Source: Edaphobacter aggregans
GTDB lineage: Bacteria > Acidobacteriota > Terriglobia > Terriglobales > Acidobacteriaceae
Length of the DNA: 47,517 bases
NCBI GenBank assembly: GCA_022736715.1
Contig: DZDJ01000023.1
Coordinates: 1-47,517 of the forward strand
Direction of reading: 5' to 3'
In this document: positions 35,622-43,886 of the stretch, piece by piece
Numbering within the stretch: the first letter of the stretch is position 1
How the letters are laid out: the number at the start of each line of letters is the position of its first letter
Made by a program: the position numbers and the translations under genes
The notes under the pieces: model-generated
What the model was told of the DNA's origin: nothing
Seen by the model: only the letters and a program-made list of their open reading frames with translations
Databases searched by the model: none

Positions 35622-36056
35622 CTAATTCGGACGTTCGCGGCGGGTGCGGCGAAAGCGCTCGTCGATTGGCTGGCGGCCCTGGAAACCGGCGTCCATCGTA
35701 TGCCAATGGGTAATTTCCGGCTCGCCCGTCTTCCAGCACAGCAGCACCACCTGGTCTTCCAGTTGGCAGGGAAAATCCAGCAGGCCGGTGTTCAGGTCCT
35801 TCACCTGCACGCCGATGGCGTCAATCTCTGCCAGCGTGTCCTGTGCTTCTTTCAGGGCAACGTCGCGCTGCGCGCGCTGCCGGGCCGCTGCAACAACATC
35901 CACCATCATGCCGCCCATTGCCAGAATGCGCTGCTGCAGCGCCTGCAACTCACGGTCAAAGGCTTCCACCTTTTCCCTGGCGGCAATGGCACGCTTCAGC
36001 AGCGCTTCCAGCACGGGCAACAGTGTTTGTGCTTCCTGCAACGTAAAAGTACGCAT
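35622..36056 (-). CDS. DUF2203 family protein
   Basis: This 144-residue protein matches the DUF2203 family, which has no known function. It starts MRTFTLQEAQTLLPVLEALL, followed by a likely coiled coil (residues about 15-75). The conserved C-terminal half includes VKDLNTGLLDFP and CWKTGEPEITHWH, then a short basic tail. I use the ATG at 36056, where family sequence begins; the open frame extends upstream into nadA. It starts eight bases after the nadA stop on the same strand, so it should be co-transcribed and placed under the same NAD+-I riboswitch. A link to NAD metabolism is therefore possible. Confidence 0.82.
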   Translation of the reverse strand: MRTFTLQEAQTLLPVLEALLKRAIAAREKVEAFDRELQALQQRILAMGGMMVDVVAAARQRAQRDVALKEAQDTLAEIDAIGVQVKDLNTGLLDFPCQLEDQVVLLCWKTGEPEITHWHTMDAGFQGRQPIDERFRRTRRERPN

Positions 36057-36064
36057 GCGCGTGG

Positions 36065-37231
36065 TCAGCTCCGAATCTCCAGCATACGGTCCAGCGCCAC
36101 GCGAGACCAGTGCTTCACGTCCTCGCGCACGCGGATGCGGTTCACCACATTGCCTTCGATCAGGTTTTCCAGCGCCCAGGCCAGATGCTGCGGCGAAATG
36201 CGATACATCGTCGTGCACAGGCAGCCGGAATCGTCCAGCGTGATCACCTTTTTGCCCAGCGGAGCAAAGCGCTTGCCCAGGCGGTTCACCAGATGGATCT
36301 CCGTGCCCACGGCAAACATGCTGCCCTCTGGCGCGTTCTCAATCACCTGGATAATGCGCTCTGTTGAGCCCAGCGCATCGGCCTTCTGGCAAACCTCCCA
36401 GCGGCACTCCGGATGCACAATCACCTGGATCCCCGGATGCTTCGCGCGCACATTGTCCACATGCTCCGGCAGAAAACGCTGATGCACCGAGCAGTGGCCC
36501 TTCCACAGAATCACCTTCGCCGCCTGCAACCGCGCCGGCGCAACCCCGCCGTTGATCTGGTACGGGTCCCACACCACCATCTCGCTCAGTGGGACTCCCA
36601 TGGCAAATGCCGTGTTGCGTCCCAGATGCTGGTCCGGGAGGAAAAGAATCTTTTGACCACATGAAAACGCCCACTCAAACGCACCGCGCGCATTGGACGA
36701 GGTGCAAACCAGTCCGCCGCGCTCGCCCACGAAGGCCTTGATCGCTGCGCTGGAGTTCATGTAGGTCAGCGGCACCAGTCCGCCGCCACCCTGGCTGGTA
36801 AATCCCTGTGCTTCCAGCGCATCCCAGCAGTCTTCCACCTGGCCAATCTCAGCCATGTCCGCCATGGAGCAGCCGGCATTCAGATCGGGCAGAATCACCT
36901 GCTGATCGCCATGGGCCAGCACGTCGGCGCTTTCCGCCATAAAATGTACGCCGCAAAAGACGATGTACTTCGCTTCGGTCTCAGAGGCGATCCTGGACAG
37001 CTTGTAGGAGTCGCCTGTGTAGTCGGCAAACCGGATGACTTCATCGCGCTGGTAGTGGTGACCCAACAGCACAACGTCTGTGCCCAGCTTGCGCCGCGCA
37101 GCCGCAATGCGGTCGTCCATCGTGTGATCTGGCAAGGCCAGATAGTTCTCCAGCGAGCAGGCCTCTGCTGCACTCCTGCCATTGTCCACAGCCACTGCCA
37201 AAGCATCCGCTTCTTCAGTGAGTACGCTCAA
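36065..37231 (-). CDS. nadA: quinolinate synthase NadA
   Basis: NadA condenses iminoaspartate (from NadB) with dihydroxyacetone phosphate to quinolinate, the second step of de novo NAD synthesis; it carries an oxygen-sensitive 4Fe-4S cluster. The 388-residue product has LLGHHYQRDEVIRFAD near residue 55 and FCGVHFMAESADVL near 91. The likely cluster ligands lie in NAGCSMADM, GHCSVHQRF and SGCLCTTM. The start is a TTG at 37231 with GGAG six bases before it. A two-domain NAD+-I riboswitch fills the leader, so synthesis should fall when NAD+ is high. DUF2203 follows in the same operon. Confidence 0.95.
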   Translation of the reverse strand: MSVLTEEADALAVAVDNGRSAAEACSLENYLALPDHTMDDRIAAARRKLGTDVVLLGHHYQRDEVIRFADYTGDSYKLSRIASETEAKYIVFCGVHFMAESADVLAHGDQQVILPDLNAGCSMADMAEIGQVEDCWDALEAQGFTSQGGGGLVPLTYMNSSAAIKAFVGERGGLVCTSSNARGAFEWAFSCGQKILFLPDQHLGRNTAFAMGVPLSEMVVWDPYQINGGVAPARLQAAKVILWKGHCSVHQRFLPEHVDNVRAKHPGIQVIVHPECRWEVCQKADALGSTERIIQVIENAPEGSMFAVGTEIHLVNRLGKRFAPLGKKVITLDDSGCLCTTMYRISPQHLAWALENLIEGNVVNRIRVREDVKHWSRVALDRMLEIRS

Positions 37232-37251
37232 ATTTCTCCGCCTTCAGTCCC

Positions 37252-37386
37252 AGCAGGTCGTTGGCTGGCTATGCCAGGGTTGCGCCTCTGGAACGGGGAT
37301 GTTGAAAGCATTCCTGCTCGGTTGCAGTGGATTCACTGCGTCTGCGCCTTTGGCGCTCGCGCCCAACCCACGGGGATGTTGCAACC
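37252..37386 (-). promoter_or_regulatory. NAD+-I riboswitch (nadA motif RNA), two tandem domains
   Basis: On the minus strand the leader of nadA contains AACATCCCCGT twice (complement at 37370-37380 and 37293-37303). In domain 1 (37386-37320) this motif is enclosed by GGTTGC/GCAACC, with an inner GTGG/CCAC pair, then a GC-rich hairpin and GTGAATCCACTG. This is the arrangement I recall for domain 1 of the published class, with different but compensating stem bases. Domain 2 (37318-37252) is enclosed by AGCAGG/CCTGCT with an inner CCAG/CTGG. It ends 13 bases before the nadA Shine-Dalgarno. The class senses NAD+ and is known from Acidobacteriota. The match is by memory of the motif, not by search. 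Confidence 0.88.
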
Positions 37387-37622
37387 TGTGTACACCCAGT
37401 TCAGCACCTGACTGCCTGCACAAATCCTGAACCTGCTTATTCGACGCTTTTGTTAACAAAACGTCGCAGAGATTTATGTGCCGCATTCAGATACAGTTAC
37501 CTGAGGTGATTTTACTACAGGCATTTACGGCTCCGTAACATTGAGCAAAACACGTTACCCTGTTTGAAGTGGGGCCGGTGCATTTGTGGACCCGGCTTTC
37601 CACTCGGTATGATGAGGGGCAT
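37387..37622. promoter_or_regulatory. divergent promoter region between nadA and tatB
   Basis: This gap lies between the riboswitch and tatB. It holds two dyads. One is TTTTGTTAACAAAA at 37448-37461, flanked by CGACG (37442-37446) and CGTCG (37462-37466) with one bulged base. The other is TTACGG-CT-CCGTAA at 37525-37538. GTTAC/GTAAC also recurs at 37496, 37535 and 37554. TATGAT at 37608-37613 is a -10 candidate for tatB. The first dyad is well placed to control the nadA promoter. No gene is supported here. Confidence 0.4.
37608..37613 (+). promoter_or_regulatory. candidate -10 element of tatBC
   Basis: TATGAT matches five of six -10 positions and lies nine bases before the tatB ATG. TTGTGG at 37584-37589 is a weak -35 with an 18-base spacer. 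Confidence 0.35.
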
Positions 37623-38198
37623 ATGCCGAGCTTCGGCGATTCCATTTTTATCTTTATTCTGGCGCTGGTTCTCTTTGGGCCGGAGCGGTTGCCTAGGCTT
37701 GCCCGCGAACTGGGCAAGCTGATGGCCGAATTCCGCCGCGCCAGCAACGAGTTCAAGTTCCAGATTGAAGAAGAGCTGCGCGTGGCCGAGCAGAAAGACC
37801 AGCAGAAACAGATGGAGGCACTGCCTTCCTCCAGTTCCGCGATCGATGCTGCTGCGCCTGCCATCGCAACTTCCGGGGAAATCAGCATTTTGCCGCCGGA
37901 AACAGGCCTGCCCATCCACGCCACGTATCAGGCTGCGCTGGATGCGGAACTCAGCGCTGAAAACGGTGTGACGAATCCATCGGCTGAACTTTCGGCCATT
38001 CTGGCTCCGCAGGAGCACAGCACACCACTGCCGGAAGAACCAACTGCATCGCCGGAGTATGCCGCAGCAGCGGCGGAGGCTTCCGCAACTATGACAGCGG
38101 CGGAGCCTGCGCCGGAGAAACCTGCGCCAAATGAGCTGGCTGCGAAAAGCACTCTGCCGCCGCACGAGCACGAAGAGGTAAACAGTACCCATGGTTGA
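37623..38198 (+). CDS. tatB: Sec-independent protein translocase subunit TatB/TatA
   Basis: This 191-residue protein has the TatA/B layout: a short N-terminal membrane helix (SIFIFILALVLFGPERLP, with the usual hinge), then the amphipathic helix LARELGKLMAEFRRASNEF. TatB with TatC recognises twin-arginine signals. The long tail, rich in Pro, Ala and Glu, fits TatB better than TatA. I use the ATG at 37623, preceded by GAGGGG; the open frame further upstream adds nothing family-like. Its end overlaps tatC by eight bases. TatA is not nearby. Confidence 0.88.
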   Translation: MPSFGDSIFIFILALVLFGPERLPRLARELGKLMAEFRRASNEFKFQIEEELRVAEQKDQQKQMEALPSSSSAIDAAAPAIATSGEISILPPETGLPIHATYQAALDAELSAENGVTNPSAELSAILAPQEHSTPLPEEPTASPEYAAAAAEASATMTAAEPAPEKPAPNELAAKSTLPPHEHEEVNSTHG

Positions 38199-39018
38199 TC
38201 TGGTCGACCGCGCACGCGCCGCTGTGACTGACCGTGCCGACTTACCTGGCATGAGTTTGCTGGAGCACCTGGACGAACTGCGCAAACGCATCATCCGTTC
38301 TGCGGCAGGCATTATTCTGGGCTTTTTTGTTGCCTATGGCTTCCATGCGCAGATCTTCCGCCTGATGCAGGAGCCCATCACCACGGCCCTGGCCAAACAC
38401 AACCTGCCCACCAAGCTCACCTACCTGGACATCCTGGACCCCTTCAACATGTACCTGAAGATTGCACTCATCTTCGGCTGCATACTGGCTTCGCCCTGGG
38501 TGCTCTATCAAGTGTGGATGTTCATCTCCCCCGGCCTCTACAAGCAGGAGCGGCGATACGTGGTGCCGTTCATGTCGGCCACCGTGGGACTGTTTCTGGC
38601 CGGTGCATGGTTTGGCTATCACTATGTCTATCCGGGCATGCTGGACTTCCTGCTGGGCTACAGCAAGGACTTCACCCCGAACCTGACGATCGACAAATAC
38701 ACCAGCCTGTTTGCCACCGTCATTCTTGGGCTGGGCATCACCTTTGAGCTGCCGATTCTGGTCTTTTTCCTGGCGCTGTTCGGCATTGTGAATGCCAGTT
38801 TTCTGTGGCGCAATTTCCGCTACGCCGTGCTCATCATCTTCATCATTGCCGGCATCATTACGCCCACACCCGACGTGCTGACCATGTGCCTGTTCGCGTT
38901 GCCCATGCTGGGGCTGTATACGCTCAGCATTCTGGTGGCCTACATGGTTCATCCCAGCCGGCGGAAAAAGAAGCTGGAAGAAAAGGAAAAGCGGGAGCAG
39001 CAGACCGATGAGCAGTAG
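38191..39018 (+). CDS. tatC: Sec-independent protein translocase subunit TatC
   Basis: TatC is the multi-pass core of the twin-arginine translocase and binds the RR signal. The 275-residue product has the cytoplasmic N-terminal motif [13 protein letters not shown] near residue 24 and six membrane helices, including FGCILASPWVLYQVWMFI and the late block GIITPTPDVLTMCLFALPM. It overlaps tatB by eight bases and the next gene by eleven, so the three are coupled. MsrP, the esterase and the phosphoesterase in this window are likely clients. Confidence 0.95.
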   Translation: MVDLVDRARAAVTDRADLPGMSLLEHLDELRKRIIRSAAGIILGFFVAYGFHAQIFRLMQEPITTALAKHNLPTKLTYLDILDPFNMYLKIALIFGCILASPWVLYQVWMFISPGLYKQERRYVVPFMSATVGLFLAGAWFGYHYVYPGMLDFLLGYSKDFTPNLTIDKYTSLFATVILGLGITFELPILVFFLALFGIVNASFLWRNFRYAVLIIFIIAGIITPTPDVLTMCLFALPMLGLYTLSILVAYMVHPSRRKKKLEEKEKREQQTDEQ

Positions 39019-39937
39019 CTTTTTCGCAGTTGTTGCGGCAGCGGCCCTTATCAGCCTGCCGCTGCACGCGCAGACGCAGCAGTTCAGCGGCGGACGCGCC
39101 TTTGCCTACACCCGGCAGTTCGTCGCCATCGGTCCGCGCTACGTCAACAGTGATGGCCACCGCAAGGCAGAGGCTTACATCCGAAACCACTTTGCTCCGG
39201 AGGCAGCCAAAGGCGACCTGCAGGTGGACAGCTTCACTGCCAACACGCCCATCGGCGCTGTGGCCATGCGCAACTACATCGTGAAGTATCCGGGCCGGAA
39301 AGACGGCATCCTTGTGCTGGGCTCGCATTATGAAACCAACTATCCGCTGCGCAATATCGGCTTTGTCGGCGCGAACGATGGCGGTTCCACCACGGGCCTG
39401 CTGATGGAAGTCGGCGACCTGCTGCGCGCGCAGACCAGCGGCGGCAAAAAGCTGGATGGCTACAGCGTATGGCTGGTCTTTTTCGATGGCGAGGAAGCAA
39501 TGCAGCAATGGTCAGACACGGACAAGCTGTACGGCAGCCGTCATCTGGCCGCGCAATGGTCCAATGATGGCACACTGCCTCGCATCAAAGCGTTTCTGCT
39601 GGCCGACATGCTGGGCGACAAAGATCTCGACATCGACCGCGACCTGAATTCCACGCCCTGGCTGCTGGACCTGGTCTACAAGGCTGCCAAAGAGGAGGGC
39701 GTGCAGTCACACTTTTTTGCGCGCACCAATCAGGTGGACGACGACCATATTCCCTTTGTGGAGCGCGGTGTTCCCGCAGCCGACATCATCGACTTCGACT
39801 ATGGCCCGCACACCTTTCTGCACCCGGATGGCTACCACCACACGGCGGAAGACACCATGGACAAACTGAGTCCCAACAGCCTGCAGATTTCCGGAGAAGT
39901 CTTTATGAAGACCCTCCAGTTACTCAATCAACGCTGA
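39008..39937 (+). CDS. M28-family zinc peptidase / glutaminyl cyclase-like protein
   Basis: This 309-residue protein has a signal peptide (FFAVVAAAALISLPLHAQ) and an M28-type fold. The metal-site blocks are GSHYETN, GANDGGSTTGLLMEV, FFDGEEA and the late YHHTAEDTMDKL. The spacing resembles both M28 aminopeptidases and the related glutaminyl-peptide cyclotransferases, which bind one zinc, and I cannot separate the two. The ATG at 39008 lies inside the end of tatC, so it is translated as part of the tat operon. The signal looks Sec-type, not Tat. It would act in the periplasm or outside. Confidence 0.8.
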   Translation: MSSSFFAVVAAAALISLPLHAQTQQFSGGRAFAYTRQFVAIGPRYVNSDGHRKAEAYIRNHFAPEAAKGDLQVDSFTANTPIGAVAMRNYIVKYPGRKDGILVLGSHYETNYPLRNIGFVGANDGGSTTGLLMEVGDLLRAQTSGGKKLDGYSVWLVFFDGEEAMQQWSDTDKLYGSRHLAAQWSNDGTLPRIKAFLLADMLGDKDLDIDRDLNSTPWLLDLVYKAAKEEGVQSHFFARTNQVDDDHIPFVERGVPAADIIDFDYGPHTFLHPDGYHHTAEDTMDKLSPNSLQISGEVFMKTLQLLNQR

Positions 39938-39985
39938 GCACGCGCCACGAATTTCTTTTCATTAGGCGCTCGACTGCGTATCAGT

Positions 39986-39991
39986 TAGCAT
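39986..39991 (+). promoter_or_regulatory. candidate -10 element of the TerC gene
   Basis: TAGCAT is followed by six bases (CTTGGT) and the ATG at 39998. No Shine-Dalgarno is present, so a leaderless transcript is suggested. Confidence 0.35.
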
Positions 39992-39997
39992 CTTGGT

Positions 39998-40936
39998 ATG
40001 TTCGCCGGAGCTCCCGTAAGCTACTGGATTGGTTTCCACGTCCTGCTGGCCATCTTGCTGGCCATCGACATCTTCTCTTCCCCGCATGACAAGCCAATCC
40101 CCATGCGCACAGCCGTGCTGTGGACCTGCATCTGGGTCTCCATCGCTCTCGGCTTCGGCGTCTTTATCTATCACGCCATGGGCTCCACCTCGGCCGTGGA
40201 ATTCATCACCGGCTATGCCGTAGAAGAGTCGCTCTCCGTCGACAACCTCTTTGTCTTTCTGGTGCTCTTCCATATGTTTGAGATCACCGGGGCGAGCCAG
40301 CACCGTGTGCTCTTCTGGGGTGTGATCGGCGCCATCGTGATGCGCGCGCTCTTCATCTCCGGCGGCATTGCGCTGCTCCAGCACTTCAGCTGGATCAACT
40401 ACATTTTTGCAGCCATCCTGCTGGCCGCGGCCGTCCGGCTGATTATGCCGCACAAGGAACGCGACCCTGGCCAGCACCCGCGCTGGCTGGTGTGGCTGCA
40501 AACCTGGATGCCCGTCAGCAGCAGTCCGCACGGAGGCCATTTCTTTCATCGCAAGAAAAAGAAGTGGCTGCCGACGACGCTCTTTCTGGCGCTGATTGCC
40601 GTCGAAGGCACGGACCTGATCTTCGCCATCGACTCCATCCCGGCGGTGCTTTCCATCACGCAGCATCCCTTCATCGCCTACACTTCCAACATCTTTGCGG
40701 TGCTGGGGCTGCGCTCGCTGTACTTTACGCTGGCTGGCCTGATGGAGCGCTTCTACCTGCTGCACTACGGGCTGGCCGTCATCCTGGCCTTTGTGGCTGC
40801 CAAGATGTTGCTGGCGCACGTGCTGGAGATTCCCGCACTGGCCTCGCTCAGTGTCATCTTTACGGTGATTGCCCTCACCATCGGTGCATCGCTGGCCATT
40901 CCCCGGCCAGCCGGAGCAGGAAAGTTCGGCCCATAG
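39998..40936 (+). CDS. TerC/Alx family membrane protein
   Basis: This 312-residue membrane protein of the TerC family has about eight helices. Members such as Alx and MeeF/MeeY-type proteins have been linked to manganese export, and others to tellurite resistance. The acidic motifs within helices are present: AVEESLSVDNLFVFLV near residue 75 and AVEGTDLIFAIDSIPAVL near residue 201. A His/Lys-rich cytoplasmic loop (HGGHFFHRKKKKW) lies between. The 60-base gap upstream is too short for a yybP-ykoY riboswitch and none is seen. It converges with nadB, four bases apart. Confidence 0.88.
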   Translation: MFAGAPVSYWIGFHVLLAILLAIDIFSSPHDKPIPMRTAVLWTCIWVSIALGFGVFIYHAMGSTSAVEFITGYAVEESLSVDNLFVFLVLFHMFEITGASQHRVLFWGVIGAIVMRALFISGGIALLQHFSWINYIFAAILLAAAVRLIMPHKERDPGQHPRWLVWLQTWMPVSSSPHGGHFFHRKKKKWLPTTLFLALIAVEGTDLIFAIDSIPAVLSITQHPFIAYTSNIFAVLGLRSLYFTLAGLMERFYLLHYGLAVILAFVAAKMLLAHVLEIPALASLSVIFTVIALTIGASLAIPRPAGAGKFGP

Positions 40937-40940
40937 AGGG

Positions 40941-42554
40941 CTACGCTGAGACGGAAGCCGCCGCTTCCACCGGCTCAAAGCGCAGCACGCCTTTGACCAG
41001 CACGGAATGCGCGGCAAAGTGCGCATCGTCCCGCTGCGGATAGTCGTTGCGGTAATGCGCGCCGCGGCTTTCCTTGCGCTCCAGCGCCGAGGCCACCATC
41101 AGCATGGCCACCTGGTGCAGGTTGCGGGCCTCCAGTGCGCGTCGAGACGGCCCCTCCGGCAAAGTGAGCGCCATCTCCTCCAGCGTCTTGCGCGCCTGCA
41201 GCAGACCAGCCTGATCGCGCAGCAGTCCTGCGTCCTTCCACATCAGGTCCCGCAGTTCCATGATCCATGCTTCCATGGCTGCTTCGTCGGTGCTGTTTTC
41301 ATCCGCCGCGACCGCAGCAACCGTCTGCGCAGTCACCTCTGCCTTTGCCGTATCGCTAATCATGCCTGCCGCCGCCAGAGCGCCAAAGACCAGCCCCTCC
41401 AGCAACGAATTGCTGGCCAGCCGGTTGGCTCCATGCACGCCGGTGCAGGTCGCCTCGCCCGCCGCATACAACCCCGGCAGCGAGCTGCGGCCATGCGCAT
41501 CGGTACGAATGCCGCCCATCAGGTAATGCGCCGCCGGTCGCACCGGAATCAGGTCCCGGCCCAGTTCCAGCCCATATTGCGCCAGAAAAGCGGAAATCCC
41601 CGGAAAGCGCTTCTTCAAATCCTTGTGCGCCAAATGCCGCATGTCCAGATACACCGGCTGCTCACGCAGCCCTTCGCGCGTAATCGCGCGCGCCACCACA
41701 TCGCGCGGCGCCAGTTCCAGCAGCGGATGATACCGCTCCATGAAGCGCTCCTGCTTCCAGTTCAGCAGATACGCACCCTCGCCACGCAGCGCCTCGGACA
41801 TCAGGAAGCGCGGCGCTCCCGGCAGGCTCAATGCTGTCGGATGGAACTGGAAGAACTCCATGTCGCTCACTTCCGCACCAGCGCGGTACGCCATGGCAAT
41901 CCCATCGCCCGTCGCTACCGGAGGATTCGTCGTATCGCTGTAAACCTGCCCTGCACCTCCGCTGGCCAGCAGCACCGCTTTTGCGTACACGGAATGCAGC
42001 TCGCCCTCGGCGTCCAGCAGCGTAATGCCCACCACGCGCGCTCCCGCTGCGCCCTGTTCGACGATCAGGTCCACCGTCGTCGCCCATTCCATCAGCGTGA
42101 TGTTGCGGATCTTCCGGGCATGACGCTGCAAGGACTGCGCAATTTCGCGCCCCGTGGCATCGCCATTGGCATGCAGAATGCGGGAGCGGCTGTGCGCGCC
42201 TTCGCGGGTCAGCAGCAGTTTTCCTTCCGGATTGTCGCCCTCGCGGTCAAAGGCCGTGCCCCACTCCAGCAGCTCGGCCACGCGCTTCGGCCCCTGCTCC
42301 ACCAGCACCGCCGCCGCCGTGCGGTCCACCAGCCCGTCGCCGGCATTCAGCGTGTCCTGCAAATGCAGCGCCACATCCTCATCACCGCCCAGTGCCACGG
42401 CAATGCCGCCCTGCGCGTAGGCGGTATTCGATTCAGCCAGCTGCTCCTTGGTGACCACCAGCACCGGACCCGCTTCCGCAAGTTGCACTGCGGCACGCAA
42501 TCCGGCGATTCCTGCACCTACCACCACGAAATCGACACGATTGGGTATCCCCAT
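40941..42554 (-). CDS. nadB: L-aspartate oxidase NadB
   Basis: NadB oxidises L-aspartate to iminoaspartate with FAD, the first step of de novo NAD synthesis, feeding NadA. The 537-residue product has the dinucleotide fold VVVGAGIAGLRAA near residue 10, then NTAYAQGGIAVALG and the catalytic-region block GREIAQSL. Later come QFHPTALSLPGAPRFL and AAGEATCTGVHGANRLASNSLLE. I use the ATG at 42554, where the Rossmann fold starts. TAGCCT lies eight bases upstream, so a short or absent leader is possible. No riboswitch like that of nadA was seen here. It is divergent from aroB. Confidence 0.94.
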   Translation of the reverse strand: MGIPNRVDFVVVGAGIAGLRAAVQLAEAGPVLVVTKEQLAESNTAYAQGGIAVALGGDEDVALHLQDTLNAGDGLVDRTAAAVLVEQGPKRVAELLEWGTAFDREGDNPEGKLLLTREGAHSRSRILHANGDATGREIAQSLQRHARKIRNITLMEWATTVDLIVEQGAAGARVVGITLLDAEGELHSVYAKAVLLASGGAGQVYSDTTNPPVATGDGIAMAYRAGAEVSDMEFFQFHPTALSLPGAPRFLMSEALRGEGAYLLNWKQERFMERYHPLLELAPRDVVARAITREGLREQPVYLDMRHLAHKDLKKRFPGISAFLAQYGLELGRDLIPVRPAAHYLMGGIRTDAHGRSSLPGLYAAGEATCTGVHGANRLASNSLLEGLVFGALAAAGMISDTAKAEVTAQTVAAVAADENSTDEAAMEAWIMELRDLMWKDAGLLRDQAGLLQARKTLEEMALTLPEGPSRRALEARNLHQVAMLMVASALERKESRGAHYRNDYPQRDDAHFAAHSVLVKGVLRFEPVEAAASVSA

Positions 42555-42644
42555 GACGCTTAAGGCTATCAGCAGAGGCCACTTCAGTGAAAGTCCAGCC
42601 CTGCTCCAACGGCGCGCACGGTGAAGAAAATCCACCTGTTGCGA

Positions 42645-42650
42645 TACGAT
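42645..42650 (+). promoter_or_regulatory. candidate -10 element of aroB
   Basis: TACGAT matches five of six -10 positions and lies nine bases before the GTG at 42660. Because it is downstream of the alternative GTG at 42621, it favours the later start. No clear -35 is seen. Confidence 0.35.
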
Positions 42651-42659
42651 AAAAGCATT

Positions 42660-43886
42660 GTGACCACGAAAGCCCGACGCCCCCCGGCCCATCAACCGGC
42701 CCATCAACAGGCCCGCAAAACTGCTGCCCGCAAAACTGCCGGTTCCGCATCGAAAAGTGCACCAAAAAACAAGGTGCGCACCATTGCCGTCAACACCCCT
42801 TCGGCCAGCTATTCCGTGCTCATCGGCGATGGCCTGCTGGCCACGCTTGCAGACCGTCTGCACAAACTGCTCGGCGGCAAGCTGCCGCGGCTCTTCGTCG
42901 TTACCTCGCCAGAGATCTGGGCCTTATGGAGCGAACGCTTCCTGGCCTCCTTCGCGCGCCGCGGTGCAGAACCCATCGTCTTGTTTCTGCCCAGCGGCGA
43001 AGCCAAAAAGCGCATGAGCAGCGTGGAAACGCTGGCCGGTCAACTGGCCGCCGTCGGTGCTGACCGCGACTCCCTCATCCTCGCCTTTGGCGGCGGCGTG
43101 GTGGGCGACCTTGCCGGTTTTCTGGCAGCCATTTACATGCGCGGCATTCGCTATGTGCAGGTGCCCACCACGTTTCTGGCGCAGGTGGACTCTTCCCTCG
43201 GCGGCAAAACAGGTGTCAACCTTGTCCACGGCAAAAATCTGATCGGCAGCTTTCACCATCCGCTGGCCGTGTATGCAGACACTGCTGTGCTGCAAACGCT
43301 GCCGCCGGAGCAGCTCCGCGCTGGCCTGCAGGAAAGCATCAAGGCCGGCGTCATCTACGATGCGCGCCTCTTCGCCTATATGGAGGAGCACGCCGCAGCA
43401 GCGCTGGCCAGCGATCCGGAGACGCTTGCTCACATCGTGGCCGCTTCCGTGCGCGTCAAGGCCGACGTGGTCAGCAAGGATGAGCGCGAGTCCGGCCTGC
43501 GCATGATTCTGAACTACGGCCACACCGTGGGCCACGCCATTGAGGCCGCCACCAGCTACAAGCAACTGCTGCATGGCGAGGCCGTGGCCTGGGGCATGAT
43601 CGCCGCACTGCGCATTGCCCGTCAGCGCAATAAAATTCAGCCCAGCCAGGCCGAGCGCATCGAGAAGTTGATTCTGCAATACGGGCCGCTGCCAGCAATC
43701 AACGCACCCGCCACAAAGCTGGCCGCGCTTACCGCAGGCGACAAGAAAAACCGCAGTGGCGTGCGCCGCTTCATCCTGCCAGTGCGCATCGGCAAAACGG
43801 AGATCGTCACCGACGTCAGCCCGGAAGAACTGCTCAGCGCCATTGAACAAATGCTGCAGCTCGCCCGCAGGAAGGCCGCGCGATGA
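42660..43886 (+). CDS. aroB: 3-dehydroquinate synthase
   Basis: AroB turns DAHP into 3-dehydroquinate, the second step of the shikimate pathway, using NAD+ and a divalent metal. Key blocks are [46 protein letters not shown] and [11 protein letters not shown] with metal-binding His residues. The start is uncertain: GTG at 42660 gives 408 residues, GTG at 42621 gives 421. Either way about 35-45 residues rich in Ala, Lys, Arg, His and Pro precede the enzyme, built partly from short tandem repeats, and are unlikely to be needed for catalysis. The stop overlaps the ubiE start. Confidence 0.92.
   Translation: MTTKARRPPAHQPAHQQARKTAARKTAGSASKSAPKNKVRTIAVNTPSASYSVLIGDGLLATLADRLHKLLGGKLPRLFVVTSPEIWALWSERFLASFARRGAEPIVLFLPSGEAKKRMSSVETLAGQLAAVGADRDSLILAFGGGVVGDLAGFLAAIYMRGIRYVQVPTTFLAQVDSSLGGKTGVNLVHGKNLIGSFHHPLAVYADTAVLQTLPPEQLRAGLQESIKAGVIYDARLFAYMEEHAAAALASDPETLAHIVAASVRVKADVVSKDERESGLRMILNYGHTVGHAIEAATSYKQLLHGEAVAWGMIAALRIARQRNKIQPSQAERIEKLILQYGPLPAINAPATKLAALTAGDKKNRSGVRRFILPVRIGKTEIVTDVSPEELLSAIEQMLQLARRKAAR
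42684..42740 (+). repeat. two short tandem duplications in the aroB N-terminal extension
   Basis: CCGGCCCATCAA occurs twice in tandem (42684-42695, 42696-42707). Three bases later a 15-base unit, GCCCGCAAAACTGCT, occurs twice (42711-42725 and 42726-42740, one base different). They encode PAHQ/PAHQ and [10 protein letters not shown], in frame. Confidence 0.9.

Noticed and set aside
39938-39997. yybP-ykoY manganese riboswitch upstream of the TerC gene
   Set aside because: The gap is only 60 bases, too short for the element, and no matching sequence is present.
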